From assembly GCF_010104355.1 (NCBI RefSeq), contig NZ_CP044972.1:1674001-1738000 (forward strand): a stretch of DNA of 64,000 bases, read 5' to 3'. The translations under genes and the position numbers were made by a program. The stretch comes from Hydrogenophaga sp. PBL-H3 (lineage in GTDB: Bacteria; Pseudomonadota; Gammaproteobacteria; Burkholderiales; Burkholderiaceae_C). This document shows, in pieces, positions 8,425 through 16,106 of the stretch (positions within the stretch are counted from its first letter, which is position 1; every line of letters begins with the position of its first letter). A model generated the notes under the pieces. The model was given only the letters and a program-made list of their open reading frames with translations, had not been told where the DNA came from and searched no databases.

Positions 8425-8800
8425 ACAAATCACGTCTCGCCGGGCCGGCGATCGGGCGGGTGAGGTCGGTCGCCTGCGTGGCGAGTTCGTGTGCATCGAG
8501 GTGCACCACGCCGTCCTCCACCTTCACCGCGAACTTCGGCGTGCAGCCTTCGTCGGGCGCCTTCGCGCAGCCGCTGTCCAGGCCAATGGTCCAGTTGTGC
8601 AGCGGGCAGGCCACGCTGGTGCCGAAGACGATGCCCTGGCTGAGGGGGCCGCCCTTGTGCGGGCAGCGGTCGAGCAGGGCGAACACCTCGTCCTGTGCGT
8701 TGCGGAACACCGCCACGTCCAGGCCTCTTTCGCGTTGGACGCAGCGCGAACCCAGCACGGGAATGTCGTCCACGCGGGCAATGGGAATCCAAACGCTCAT
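8399..8800 (-). CDS. nirD: nitrite reductase (NADH) small subunit, Rieske-type
   Basis: A 133-residue Rieske-fold protein, partner of NirB in NADH-dependent reduction of nitrite to ammonium. Both Rieske ligand pairs are visible: CPHKGG (C-x-H) and CPLHNW (C-x2-H), so a [2Fe-2S] cluster can be present. The ATG at 8800 overlaps the nirB stop as ATGA, indicating translational coupling. The final residues, about RRDLSPLPLGEG, are encoded by the palindromic repeat that lies before nasA, so the native C-terminus seems to have been replaced or extended by repeat sequence. An earlier in-frame ATG (8881) lies inside nirB and is rejected. Confidence 0.95.
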   Translation of the reverse strand: MSVWIPIARVDDIPVLGSRCVQRERGLDVAVFRNAQDEVFALLDRCPHKGGPLSQGIVFGTSVACPLHNWTIGLDSGCAKAPDEGCTPKFAVKVEDGVVHLDAHELATQATDLTRPIAGPARRDLSPLPLGEG

Positions 8801-11265
8801 GCTGCGCTCCCTTCGAGTGATACGGGTTTGATTGGAATGAACTGGCGCGTGTCCACCGAGGCCTGCTTGAAATCGAACCACGGATCGGGTTCACCATCGA
8901 GCGCGAACTGCAGCTCGGCCCACAGCGCCTTGCGGCCTTCGTGGTCGTCCAGGATCTTTTTCTTCACGTAGTCCAGACCCACGCGGTTGACGTAGTGCAC
9001 GGTCCTCTCCAGGTACCAGCCTTCGAGTCGGTAGAGCTGCATGAAGGCGCCGGTGTACTCCAGCACTTCCTCGGCGGTCTTGAGCTTGGTGAAGAAGTGG
9101 GCCACCTCGGTCTTGATGCCTCCGTTGCCGGCCACATACATCTCCCAGCCCGAATCCACGCCGATGATGCCCACGTCCTTGATGCCGGCCTCGGCGCAGT
9201 TGCGTGGGCAGCCCGAGACGGCGAACTTCACCTTGTGTGGTGCGTACATGCGCCACATGGCGCGCTCCAGGTCCTTGCCCATCTGCGTGCTGTCCTGCGT
9301 GCCCATGCGGCACCACTCGCTGCCCACGCAGGTCTTCACCGTGCGCAGGGCCTTGGCGTAGGCGTGGCCGCTGGGCATGCCGATGTCGTTCCACACGGCC
9401 TGCAGGTCTTCCTTCTTCACGCCCAGCAGGTCGATGCGCTGGCCGCCGGTGACCTTCACTGTCGGGATCTTGTACTTGTCCACCGCATCGGCGATGCGGC
9501 GCAGCTCGTCGGCCGTGGTCTCGCCGCCCCACATGCGCGGGATCACGCTGTAGGTGCCGTCCTTCTGGATGTTGGCGTGCATGCGCTCGTTGATGAAGCG
9601 GCTTTGCGGATCGTCCTTGGCCTCTTTCGGCCAGGTGCTGATGAGGTAGTAGTTGACGGCCGGGCGGCACGACGCGCAGCCGTTGGGCGTGCGCCAGCCC
9701 ATGCCGGCAAACACCGCGCCGGTGTTGGTGTACTTGCTCTCGCGGATCGCGTCGCGCACCGCCTGGTGGCCGTGGTCGGTGCAACTGCACATGGCTTTGA
9801 GCTTGGGCGTGGCCGAGTAGTCGCCGCCAGCGGTGAACATCAGGATCTGCTCCACCAAGCCGGTGCACGAGCCGCAGCTGGCGCTGGCCTTGGTCTGCTT
9901 GCGCACCTCTTCCAGCGTGAACAGGCCCTTGTCCTTGATGGCCTTGCAGATGGCGCCCTTGGTCACGCCGTTGCAGCCACACACCTCGTCGGTGTCGGCC
10001 ATGGCCGAGGCCTTGCTCTGGCCCTGGTGGCCCACGTCGCCGATGTTGGACTCGCCGAACATCAGCTTGTCGCGAATGTCGGCTACGCTGCGGCCGTCGC
10101 GCAGCAGCTTGAAGTACCAGGAGCCGTCCACCGTGTCGCCGTACAGGCAGGCGCCCACGAGCTTGTCGTCCTGGATCACCAGCTTCTTGTAGACGCCGCC
10201 CGAGGGGTCGCTCATCACGATTTCTTCGGTGTTGGCGCCGCCGGTGAAGTTGCCGGCACTGAACAGGTCGATGCCGGTGACCTTGAGCTTGGTCGACGTG
10301 AGCGAGCCCACGTAGCGGCCGATGCCGAACTCTGCGAGATGTGTGGCCAGCACCTTGCCCTGTTCGAACAGCGGTGCCACCAGACCGTAGGCGATGCCGC
10401 GGTGCGCCGCGCATTCGCCCACCGCGTAGATGCGCGGGTCGGTCACGGTCTGCAGCGTGTCGCTGACCACGATGCCTTTGTTCACGTGCAGGCGCATGCT
10501 CTCGGCCAGCGCGGTGTTGGGGCGGATGCCGACGGCCATCACCACCAGGTCGGCCGGCAGCTCGGTACCGTCCTTGAAGCGGATCGCCTTCACGCGGCCT
10601 TCGTCGTTGCCCACCAGCTCCTGCGTCTGCGCACCGATCAGGAACTTCATGCCGCGCGTCTCCAGCGACTGCTGCAGCAGCTTGCCCGCCACGTCGTCGA
10701 GCTGGCGTTCCATGAGCCAGGGCGCCACATGCACCACGCTCACTGTCATGCCGCGCTTCATCAGTCCGTTGGCCGCTTCCAGGCCCAGCAAGCCGCCGCC
10801 GATGACGACCGCGTGTTTGTATTTCGTGGCCGCGTCGATCATGGCCTGCGTGTCGGCGATGTCGCGGTAGGCCAGCACGCCTTGCAGGTCCTTGCCGGGC
10901 AGCGGCAGCATGAAGGGGTTGGAGCCGGTGGCCATGATGAGGCGGTCGTAGGGTGCCTCGATCACGCTGCCGTCGGCATCGGTGGCGCGCACCACGCGCT
11001 TGATGCGGTCCACCTCGGTCACGGTCTTGCCCGCGTGCAGCGTGACACCGTTGTCGGTGTACCAGGCCCAGTCGTTGAGCACGATCTCGTCCAGCGTCTG
11101 CTCACCGGCGAGCACCGGCGAGAGCAGGATGCGGTTGTAGTTGGGGTGGGGCTCGGAGCCGAACACCGTGATGTCGTAGAGGTCGGGGGCGATCTTGAGC
11201 AGCTCCTCGAGCGTGCGCACGCCGGCCATGCCGTTGCCCACCATCACCAGTCTTGATTTCTTCAT
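8797..11265 (-). CDS. nirB: assimilatory nitrite reductase (NADH) large subunit
   Basis: An 822-residue siroheme enzyme carrying out the six-electron reduction of nitrite to ammonium. The N-terminal half is an FAD/NAD(P) oxidoreductase (KSRLVMVGNGMAGVRTLEEL; VVIGGGLLGLEAANGL). Two BFD-like iron-sulfur segments follow (VCGCNGVTKGAICKAI with CGSCTGLVE, then GCASCRP). The C-terminal half holds the siroheme/[4Fe-4S] ligands in KTCVGSEWCRMGTQDST and SGCPRNCAEAGI. It is the first gene of the nirB-nirD-nasA-ybiB-cobA transcript. Its 230-base leader starts at a strong sigma-54 promoter and contains two hexaloop hairpins, so expression is probably under nitrogen and nitrate control. Confidence 0.98.
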   Translation of the reverse strand: MKKSRLVMVGNGMAGVRTLEELLKIAPDLYDITVFGSEPHPNYNRILLSPVLAGEQTLDEIVLNDWAWYTDNGVTLHAGKTVTEVDRIKRVVRATDADGSVIEAPYDRLIMATGSNPFMLPLPGKDLQGVLAYRDIADTQAMIDAATKYKHAVVIGGGLLGLEAANGLMKRGMTVSVVHVAPWLMERQLDDVAGKLLQQSLETRGMKFLIGAQTQELVGNDEGRVKAIRFKDGTELPADLVVMAVGIRPNTALAESMRLHVNKGIVVSDTLQTVTDPRIYAVGECAAHRGIAYGLVAPLFEQGKVLATHLAEFGIGRYVGSLTSTKLKVTGIDLFSAGNFTGGANTEEIVMSDPSGGVYKKLVIQDDKLVGACLYGDTVDGSWYFKLLRDGRSVADIRDKLMFGESNIGDVGHQGQSKASAMADTDEVCGCNGVTKGAICKAIKDKGLFTLEEVRKQTKASASCGSCTGLVEQILMFTAGGDYSATPKLKAMCSCTDHGHQAVRDAIRESKYTNTGAVFAGMGWRTPNGCASCRPAVNYYLISTWPKEAKDDPQSRFINERMHANIQKDGTYSVIPRMWGGETTADELRRIADAVDKYKIPTVKVTGGQRIDLLGVKKEDLQAVWNDIGMPSGHAYAKALRTVKTCVGSEWCRMGTQDSTQMGKDLERAMWRMYAPHKVKFAVSGCPRNCAEAGIKDVGIIGVDSGWEMYVAGNGGIKTEVAHFFTKLKTAEEVLEYTGAFMQLYRLEGWYLERTVHYVNRVGLDYVKKKILDDHEGRKALWAELQFALDGEPDPWFDFKQASVDTRQFIPIKPVSLEGSAA

Positions 11266-11434
11266 CGCGGCTACTCCAGTTGTGATTCGAAAGCGTCAGG
11301 TGCATACCCCGTGCCAGTGAACGCTGCGCGCACGCGCGCCTTGAGCCTGGGCACCAGAAAAATGGGATATGCGGTTGTTCCGGCCGAGAAGCCGGGCTGA
11401 GGCGCGCCTCTGTTGGCGGGCCCCGTTGTCTCGC

Positions 11435-11454
11435 TGCGCACGTCGTTGTGCACA
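11435..11454 (-). promoter_or_regulatory. ANTAR-type hexaloop hairpin P2 in nirB leader RNA
   Basis: On the minus strand arms TGTGCAC and GTGCGCA pair over 7 bp (one G-U) and close a six-base loop AACGAC. The loop has A at position 1 and G at position 4, the residues conserved in RNA targets of ANTAR antiterminators. It lies 24 bases after hairpin P1 and about 170 bases before the nirB start. I could not find a clean T-run terminator downstream of it. Confidence 0.7.
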
Positions 11455-11478
11455 GTCCCGCGACACTGCGGTCGGGGT

Positions 11479-11498
11479 CAGACGCTTCGTCACGTCTG
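11479..11498 (-). promoter_or_regulatory. hexaloop hairpin P1 in nirB leader RNA
   Basis: On the minus strand arms CAGACGT and GCGTCTG pair over 7 bp (last pair U-G) around the six-base loop GACGAA. It begins where the sigma-54 promoter predicts the transcript start, so it is the first structure in the RNA. With P2 it forms the two-hairpin arrangement known for ANTAR targets, although loop position 1 is G rather than A. Confidence 0.6.
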
Positions 11499-11508
11499 CG
11501 TTGAACCA

Positions 11509-11524
11509 TGCAAAACGTGTGCCA
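11509..11524 (-). promoter_or_regulatory. sigma-54 (-24/-12) promoter of nirB
   Basis: The minus strand reads TGGCACACGTTTTGCA, matching the RpoN consensus TGGCAC-N5-TTGC with the obligatory GG and GC ten bases apart. Transcription would begin near 11498, about 230 bases before the nirB ATG. NtrC dependence is expected from the biology of such operons, but no NtrC site was confirmed by eye. Confidence 0.8.
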
Positions 11525-11624
11525 TATCATCGACACCCCGCGGCAGTGCAGCGCCTAGCCGGCACGCAGCGTGCTGCGGTTGCCGGGGCTGGGCCCGGTA
11601 TTCACTCACAAGCTCTTGATTCAT

Positions 11625-12920
11625 ATGACATCTGCGCTGGTTTTTCGGAGCGGCCCCCAGGCCAACTTGCCGCTCGCGCTTGACCTGGAGGCCATGGGCA
11701 TCGATGTCATTGCGCAGGAAGAGGGCTGCAGCAAACTGGTGCAGGGCGTTGTGCGCCATGCACCAGATGTGGTGATCGGCGAGGTGTCGGCGAGTGCCGA
11801 TGCACTGTTCAAGGCCACGCAGGCGCTGGCCGACACCGCACCGTGCCCGGTGATCGTGTTCACCACCGACAGCGATGCCGGCCACATCGAGCAGGCCGTG
11901 GCATGCGGCGTGCACGTCTACGTGGTCAACGGTTACGCGGCGCATCGCCTGCGCGCGCTCGTTCACCTGGCGCAGGCGCGTTTCCGGCGCGAACAGGCGT
12001 TGCAGGAGCAGTTGCGCGACGTGTCCCAGCGTTTCGAGGACCGCAAGATGGTGGAGCGCGCCAAGGGCATCCTGATGCGCGCGCGGCAGGTGTCCGATGA
12101 CGATGCCTTTCAGATCCTGCGCACCGCCTCCATGCACAGCAACCAGCGGCTGGGCCAGGTGTCGCAGCACATCATCCAGTCGGCCCACTTCGCCGAAGGG
12201 GTGAACCGGGCCGGGCAGCTGCGCATGCTCTCGCAACGCCTGGTCAAGCTCCATCTGCTGCGCCTGGCCGAAGTGCAGCCGCGCCAGCAGCAGGCGCTGC
12301 TGGACGACTCGATCCAGCGCGTGGACGCCAACATCGCGCTGCTGGGCAAGACGCTCTCGGCGCCCACTTTCGGCGACCTGCTGGCCCAGGTGGAGGCCAC
12401 GTGGCAGCGCCTCAAACCGACCCTCAAGGGCAAGCCTGCGGCAGGCCAGGTGGCGCAGGTGGACGAGCTCGCAGAGCGCTTGCTGCAGGAGGCCGAGCGC
12501 CTCACGGCGAGCCTGGAGAGCGCGGGCTCGGCCCCGCCGCTGAAGCTGCTCAACACCGCAGGGCGCCAGCGCATGCTGTGCCAGCGGTTTGCCAAGTGCG
12601 CGCTGATGCACCTGATGGAGGACGGTGAGCGCGCGCCCGCCAATGACGCTGCCCTGGTCGGGGCGCAGCGGGATTTCGAGTCGGGCCTGGCCATGCTCAA
12701 TGGCCTGCCCCTGTCCACCCCGGAAATCCGCCGCACGCTGGAGGCTGCGGCCCAGGAATGGGAGCAGGTGCTCGCCGGTGCCGCCCACATCCAGCGCCCC
12801 GCGGGGCGCGACCGGCTGCTGCGGCTCGAAGGTCTGGCCGTGGCCAGCGAAAGCCTGCTCCAGGCTTTCGAGCAGCTGTCGGCCGAGTACGAGCGCAGCA
12901 TGCAGATGCTGATGGGGTGA
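11625..12920 (+). CDS. degenerate-receiver/ANTAR/PilJ-type nitrate regulator
   Basis: A 431-residue soluble protein with three parts. Residues 1-120 have a NasT-like receiver fold (CPVIVFTTDSDAGHIEQAVA, VHVYVVNG), but the acidic pair near the N-terminus is missing and the phospho-acceptor position is Glu53 (VVIGEVSAS). Residues about 130-190 are an ANTAR RNA-binding domain (EDRKMVERAKGILMRARQ). The rest resembles the PilJ/NarX-type sensor, with two P-box-like repeats, NRAGQLRMLSQRLVK at 194-208 and NTAGRQRMLCQRFAK at 310-324; NarX uses such boxes to bind nitrate. The ATG at 11625 is preferred over an upstream GTG. It is divergent from nirB and followed after 6 bases by the phosphatase-kinase gene. 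Confidence 0.85.
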   Translation: MTSALVFRSGPQANLPLALDLEAMGIDVIAQEEGCSKLVQGVVRHAPDVVIGEVSASADALFKATQALADTAPCPVIVFTTDSDAGHIEQAVACGVHVYVVNGYAAHRLRALVHLAQARFRREQALQEQLRDVSQRFEDRKMVERAKGILMRARQVSDDDAFQILRTASMHSNQRLGQVSQHIIQSAHFAEGVNRAGQLRMLSQRLVKLHLLRLAEVQPRQQQALLDDSIQRVDANIALLGKTLSAPTFGDLLAQVEATWQRLKPTLKGKPAAGQVAQVDELAERLLQEAERLTASLESAGSAPPLKLLNTAGRQRMLCQRFAKCALMHLMEDGERAPANDAALVGAQRDFESGLAMLNGLPLSTPEIRRTLEAAAQEWEQVLAGAAHIQRPAGRDRLLRLEGLAVASESLLQAFEQLSAEYERSMQMLMG

Positions 12921-12926
12921 TGCGCT

Positions 12927-14684
12927 GTGGCCTTTGACATCGACATCGGATTTGTCTGCAAGGCCGGCCGCAAGGAGCCCAACGAAGATTTCTGCGCCGC
13001 CATGCTGCCGCCCGAGGGGCAGGAAGACATGGGCTCCATCGTGGCCATTGCCGACGGGGTCAGCGCCGGCGGCCTGGGGCGCGAAGCGGCCCAGACCACG
13101 GTGACCAGCCTGGTGCGCGACTACCACAGCACGCCCGAAACCTGGGACACCACCGTGGCGCTGGACCGCATCATCGGCGCGCAAAACGCGTGGCTGGCCG
13201 GGGTCAACCGAAGCCGCCAGCCCGCCATGGGCCTGACCACACTCACCGCGCTGGTGCTGCGCGGCCAGTCGTACACGCTGGCGCATGTGGGTGACTCGCG
13301 CTGCTATTTGCTGCGCGATGGCCAGACGCTGCGGCTCACGCACGACCACGTGGTCAACCACCCCGACCTGCAGCACCAGCTGCTGCGTGCGGTGGGCCTG
13401 GAAGACCATCTCGTGGTCGACTATGTGCAGGGCGACCTGCAGGTGGGTGACACCTTCGTGATGCTCACCGATGGCGTGCACGCCAGGCTGTCCGAGCGTC
13501 GCCTCGCCGACTGCGCCGATCCGTCAACCCGCGCACAGGACACCTGCGAGCGCCTGGTGGAAGCAGCGCTGGCCGCGGGCAGCGACGACAACCTCACCGC
13601 CATGGTGGTGCGCGTGCTGGGCCTGCTTGATCCGAACCTGGAGGACGCCAGCCGCGCGGCCCAGACCCTGCCCATGGCGCCGCGCCTCAAGGTGGGCGAC
13701 CCGATCGACGGCTTTGTGGTGACCGCGCCGGTGGCCGACAACGGCATCAACCTGCTTTACCAGGTGCGCGATCCCGCCACGCAGGCGCTGTATGCGCTCA
13801 AGACCCTGCACCCGGCCCGCGCGCACGATCACGACGAGCGCGCCATGCTCGCGCATGAGGCCTGGCTCTCGCGGCGCATGCAGTCGTCGCGCGCGGCCGA
13901 CAACCTGGTGTGCCTGCACCACAGCCTGCCCACGCAGCGCCCGCGCAGCGCCTACTACCTGCTGTACGACTGGCACGGCGGCGAGACCCTGCAGCAGATG
14001 CTGGACCGCATGCAGCGCTTCGCGCCCGCCCAGGCGGTGCAGATCGCCATGCAGACCCTGCGCGTGCTTGGCCGCATGCACCGCCAGGGTGTGATCCACC
14101 GCGACATCAAGCCCGCCAACCTGCACCAGGGCGACGACGGCGTGCTGCGTGTGCTGGACCTCGGTGTGGCCCTGAGCGGGCGCGAGCCCGAAAGCATGCG
14201 CCGCCTGCACGCCGGCACGGCGAGCTATGTGAACCCCGAGCAGTGGGGCTACAACACGCGGCAGGCTTCGGGTGCTTCCGATGCCGAGTCCAAGGAGCTG
14301 CCCGATGCGCAGAGCGACCTGTTCGCGCTGGGCGTCACCCTCTACCAGTTGCTCACCGGACGTCTGCCCTATGGCCAGGTGCTGCCCTACCAGGTGGGGC
14401 GCTACTACCGCGACCCCACCCCACCCAGCCGACACAACCCGGAGGTGCCGATCTGGCTGGACCACGTGGTGCAGAAGGCGGTGGCGCGCGACAAGGCGCT
14501 GCGCTTCGAGACCGCCGAAGAGTTCTTGCTGGCGCTGGAGCGCGGGGCGTCGCGGCCGCTGACCATGCCGCCGGCCTCGGCGCTGCTGCAGCGCGACCCG
14601 ACGATGCTGTGGAAGCTGCTGCTGGGCTTGAGCGCGCTGTTCAACGTGTTGCTGGTGTACTGGCTGCTGTTCCTGCCGACGTAG
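12927..14684 (+). CDS. bifunctional PP2C phosphatase/Ser-Thr protein kinase, tail-anchored
   Basis: A 585-residue fusion. The first 235 residues or so are a PP2C phosphatase with metal-binding motifs NEDF, IADGVSAGG, LAHVGDSRCYLLRDG and SDDNLTAMVV. The second part is a Hanks-type kinase: catalytic-lysine segment YALKTLHPA, loop VIHRDIKPANL, a DLG in place of DFG, and ASYVNPEQ in the APE region. The last 25 residues (KLLLGLSALFNVLLVYWLL) are one membrane helix, giving a cytoplasmic enzyme fixed to the membrane by its tail. The start is GTG 12927, only 6 bases after the ANTAR regulator stop, so the two are surely co-expressed. It converges on narK with a 9-base gap. Its substrates are unknown; nitrate proteins are the obvious candidates. 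Confidence 0.92.
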   Translation: MAFDIDIGFVCKAGRKEPNEDFCAAMLPPEGQEDMGSIVAIADGVSAGGLGREAAQTTVTSLVRDYHSTPETWDTTVALDRIIGAQNAWLAGVNRSRQPAMGLTTLTALVLRGQSYTLAHVGDSRCYLLRDGQTLRLTHDHVVNHPDLQHQLLRAVGLEDHLVVDYVQGDLQVGDTFVMLTDGVHARLSERRLADCADPSTRAQDTCERLVEAALAAGSDDNLTAMVVRVLGLLDPNLEDASRAAQTLPMAPRLKVGDPIDGFVVTAPVADNGINLLYQVRDPATQALYALKTLHPARAHDHDERAMLAHEAWLSRRMQSSRAADNLVCLHHSLPTQRPRSAYYLLYDWHGGETLQQMLDRMQRFAPAQAVQIAMQTLRVLGRMHRQGVIHRDIKPANLHQGDDGVLRVLDLGVALSGREPESMRRLHAGTASYVNPEQWGYNTRQASGASDAESKELPDAQSDLFALGVTLYQLLTGRLPYGQVLPYQVGRYYRDPTPPSRHNPEVPIWLDHVVQKAVARDKALRFETAEEFLLALERGASRPLTMPPASALLQRDPTMLWKLLLGLSALFNVLLVYWLLFLPT

Positions 14685-14693
14685 CGCAGAGCT

Positions 14694-15908
14694 TCAAGCA
14701 GAGCGCGCCCGCCCACCTTTCTCAGCCCAGGTGCGCGTCCAGCGGATCTGCATGAAGCGCATCATGCCCAGCGCGCACAGGGCGAGCACCGAGAACAGCG
14801 CGAAGCCCCAGAAGTAGGTGCCGGTGTACTGGCGCGACAGGCCCATGGCGTTGGGCACCAGGCCGCCGCCCAGGGCGCCGATCTCGCCGATCATGGAGCC
14901 GGCCACGGCCGTGGTGAGCGGCCAGCGCAGCGGCACCAGCTGAAACAGCGCGCCATTGCCCGCGCCCAGCGCCGCGAAGCACAGCATCATGAGCAGTGTG
15001 GTGACCACCAGCGAACCGCCCGCCATGCCGCAGGCCAGCAGCGTGACGGCGATGATGGCGAGCACGGCGGTGAGCGTGTTGATGCCGCCCCAGTGGTCGG
15101 AGATCCAGCCGCCGAAGATGCGCAGCGCCGCGCCCATGAAGGCGGCCAGCATGGTGAGCTGTCCGGCCTGCACCTTGCTCACGCCGAACTGGTCGTAGTA
15201 GTAGCTCGGCAGAAAGGTGGCCAGGCCGATGAAGCCGCCGAAGGTGATGGCGTAGATGGCGCTGAAGGCCCAGCCGTCCTTCTCGAACAGGCAGGCGGTG
15301 TGTTCGCGCATGCCGGCGTGCTTGTCCACGTCGTCGGGCTCGCGCGCAAAGACGATCATCACCGCCACCGGGATCAGCAGACCGAGGGCGGCCAGGCCGT
15401 ACACCGCTTTCCATCCATAGGCCTGGGCCAGTTGCGGCGCCAGCAGCGCAGAGAGCGACGTGCCCACGTTGCCCGCGCCCACCAGGCCCATGGCCAGGCC
15501 CTTGTAGCGCGCCGGGAAGGAGCCCGAGCCCAGCGAGAGCGCCACACCGAAGCTGGCACCGGCGATGCCCAGCAGCACGCCCATGGCCAGCAAGTCGTTG
15601 AAGGTGTCGACGAAGAAATAGCCGAACAGCAGGGCGATGGCGATGCCGCCCATTTCCACCAGCGTGGCGTTCTTGCGGCCGATGTACTGCGCCAGGATGC
15701 CCAGCGGAAACCGCATGAGCGCACCGGCAAAGATCGGCACCGACAGCATCACGCCGAGCTGGGCCGGGCTCAGCCTGAGCGAGTCCTTGATGAACGGGGC
15801 CATGGCCCCGTTGGTGACCCAGACGCCACAGCAGTAGGTGAAGTAGACGAACGAGGCCAGCAGGGTGGGGCTGTGGCCTGCTTTGAGGAACGTACGGAAA
15901 CCCGCCAT
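14694..15908 (-). CDS. narK: NarK/NasA-type nitrate-nitrite MFS transporter
   Basis: A 404-residue, 12-helix major facilitator protein of the nitrate/nitrite porter family. It shows the glycine-rich nitrate signatures in helices 5 and 11 (LVGAGNVGTSLSAL and AALGAGNGALFQL). The likely function is nitrate uptake, perhaps with nitrite exchange, in parallel with the NrtABD importer. It lies downstream of nrtD on the same strand, but the 198-base gap holds its own sigma-54-like sequence, a P1-like hexaloop and a strong hairpin, so separate regulation is likely. Start MAGFRTFLKAGHSPTLLASF follows normal family length. Confidence 0.95.
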   Translation of the reverse strand: MAGFRTFLKAGHSPTLLASFVYFTYCCGVWVTNGAMAPFIKDSLRLSPAQLGVMLSVPIFAGALMRFPLGILAQYIGRKNATLVEMGGIAIALLFGYFFVDTFNDLLAMGVLLGIAGASFGVALSLGSGSFPARYKGLAMGLVGAGNVGTSLSALLAPQLAQAYGWKAVYGLAALGLLIPVAVMIVFAREPDDVDKHAGMREHTACLFEKDGWAFSAIYAITFGGFIGLATFLPSYYYDQFGVSKVQAGQLTMLAAFMGAALRIFGGWISDHWGGINTLTAVLAIIAVTLLACGMAGGSLVVTTLLMMLCFAALGAGNGALFQLVPLRWPLTTAVAGSMIGEIGALGGGLVPNAMGLSRQYTGTYFWGFALFSVLALCALGMMRFMQIRWTRTWAEKGGRARSA

Positions 15909-15998
15909 GGCGTGGACCTTTGTGAGAGGGGAGTGGGGTGAAGATCAAACCCACGCCGCAGACGTCCGGATCTAAGTGCCGGGTGCGGTGCATGGGGC

Positions 15999-16030
15999 GC
16001 ACCAGACTGCCGGAGCCGCCAGCCTGGTGC
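15999..16030 (-). promoter_or_regulatory. 11-bp hairpin in the narK leader
   Basis: On the minus strand GCACCAGGCTG pairs with CAGTCTGGTGC (11 bp including one G-U) around a 10-base loop. The 3' arm can alternatively pair with the following GCACC. There is no T run. It may stop read-through from nrtD or form part of a leader switch. Confidence 0.5.
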
Positions 16031-16037
16031 AAGAGCA

Positions 16038-16055
16038 AAGGCCATCGTCAGCCTT
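16038..16055 (-). promoter_or_regulatory. P1-like hexaloop hairpin at the narK leader 5' end
   Basis: On the minus strand AAGGCT pairs with GGCCTT (6 bp, last pair U-G) and exposes the loop GACGAT. This is nearly the same closing pair and loop as hairpin P1 of nirB (GACGAA). It would lie at the first transcribed bases if the adjacent sigma-54-like site is used. Confidence 0.45.
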
Positions 16056-16067
16056 CGCGTTCCATCT

Positions 16068-16083
16068 CGCAAATTCCATGCCG
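16068..16083 (-). promoter_or_regulatory. sigma-54-like site upstream of narK
   Basis: The minus strand reads CGGCATGGAATTTGCG: GGCA, then TTGC with GG and GC ten bases apart. It deviates from consensus at T1 and C6. The predicted start near 16057 is about 150 bases before narK. Confidence 0.5.
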
Positions 16084-16106
16084 GGAGTCACGCCCTCTTT
16101 TGGGGA

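Noticed and set aside
8326..8496. N-terminal extension of NasA through the palindromic repeat.
   Set aside because: It would add 57 residues encoded by repeat DNA and nirD antisense. The family starts just before the CPYCGVGC cluster motif, which fits GTG 8325.
11385..11460. Possible leader terminator before nirB (CCGGC/GCCGG hairpin and a TTTTT run further on).
   Set aside because: The T run is about 20 bases after the hairpin, too far for an intrinsic terminator. I do not call it.
11490..13481. A 663-codon minus-strand frame opposite the ANTAR and kinase genes.
   Set aside because: It has no motif and an unnatural composition. It also runs into the nirB promoter and hairpin P1. The plus-strand proteins have complete domain sets.
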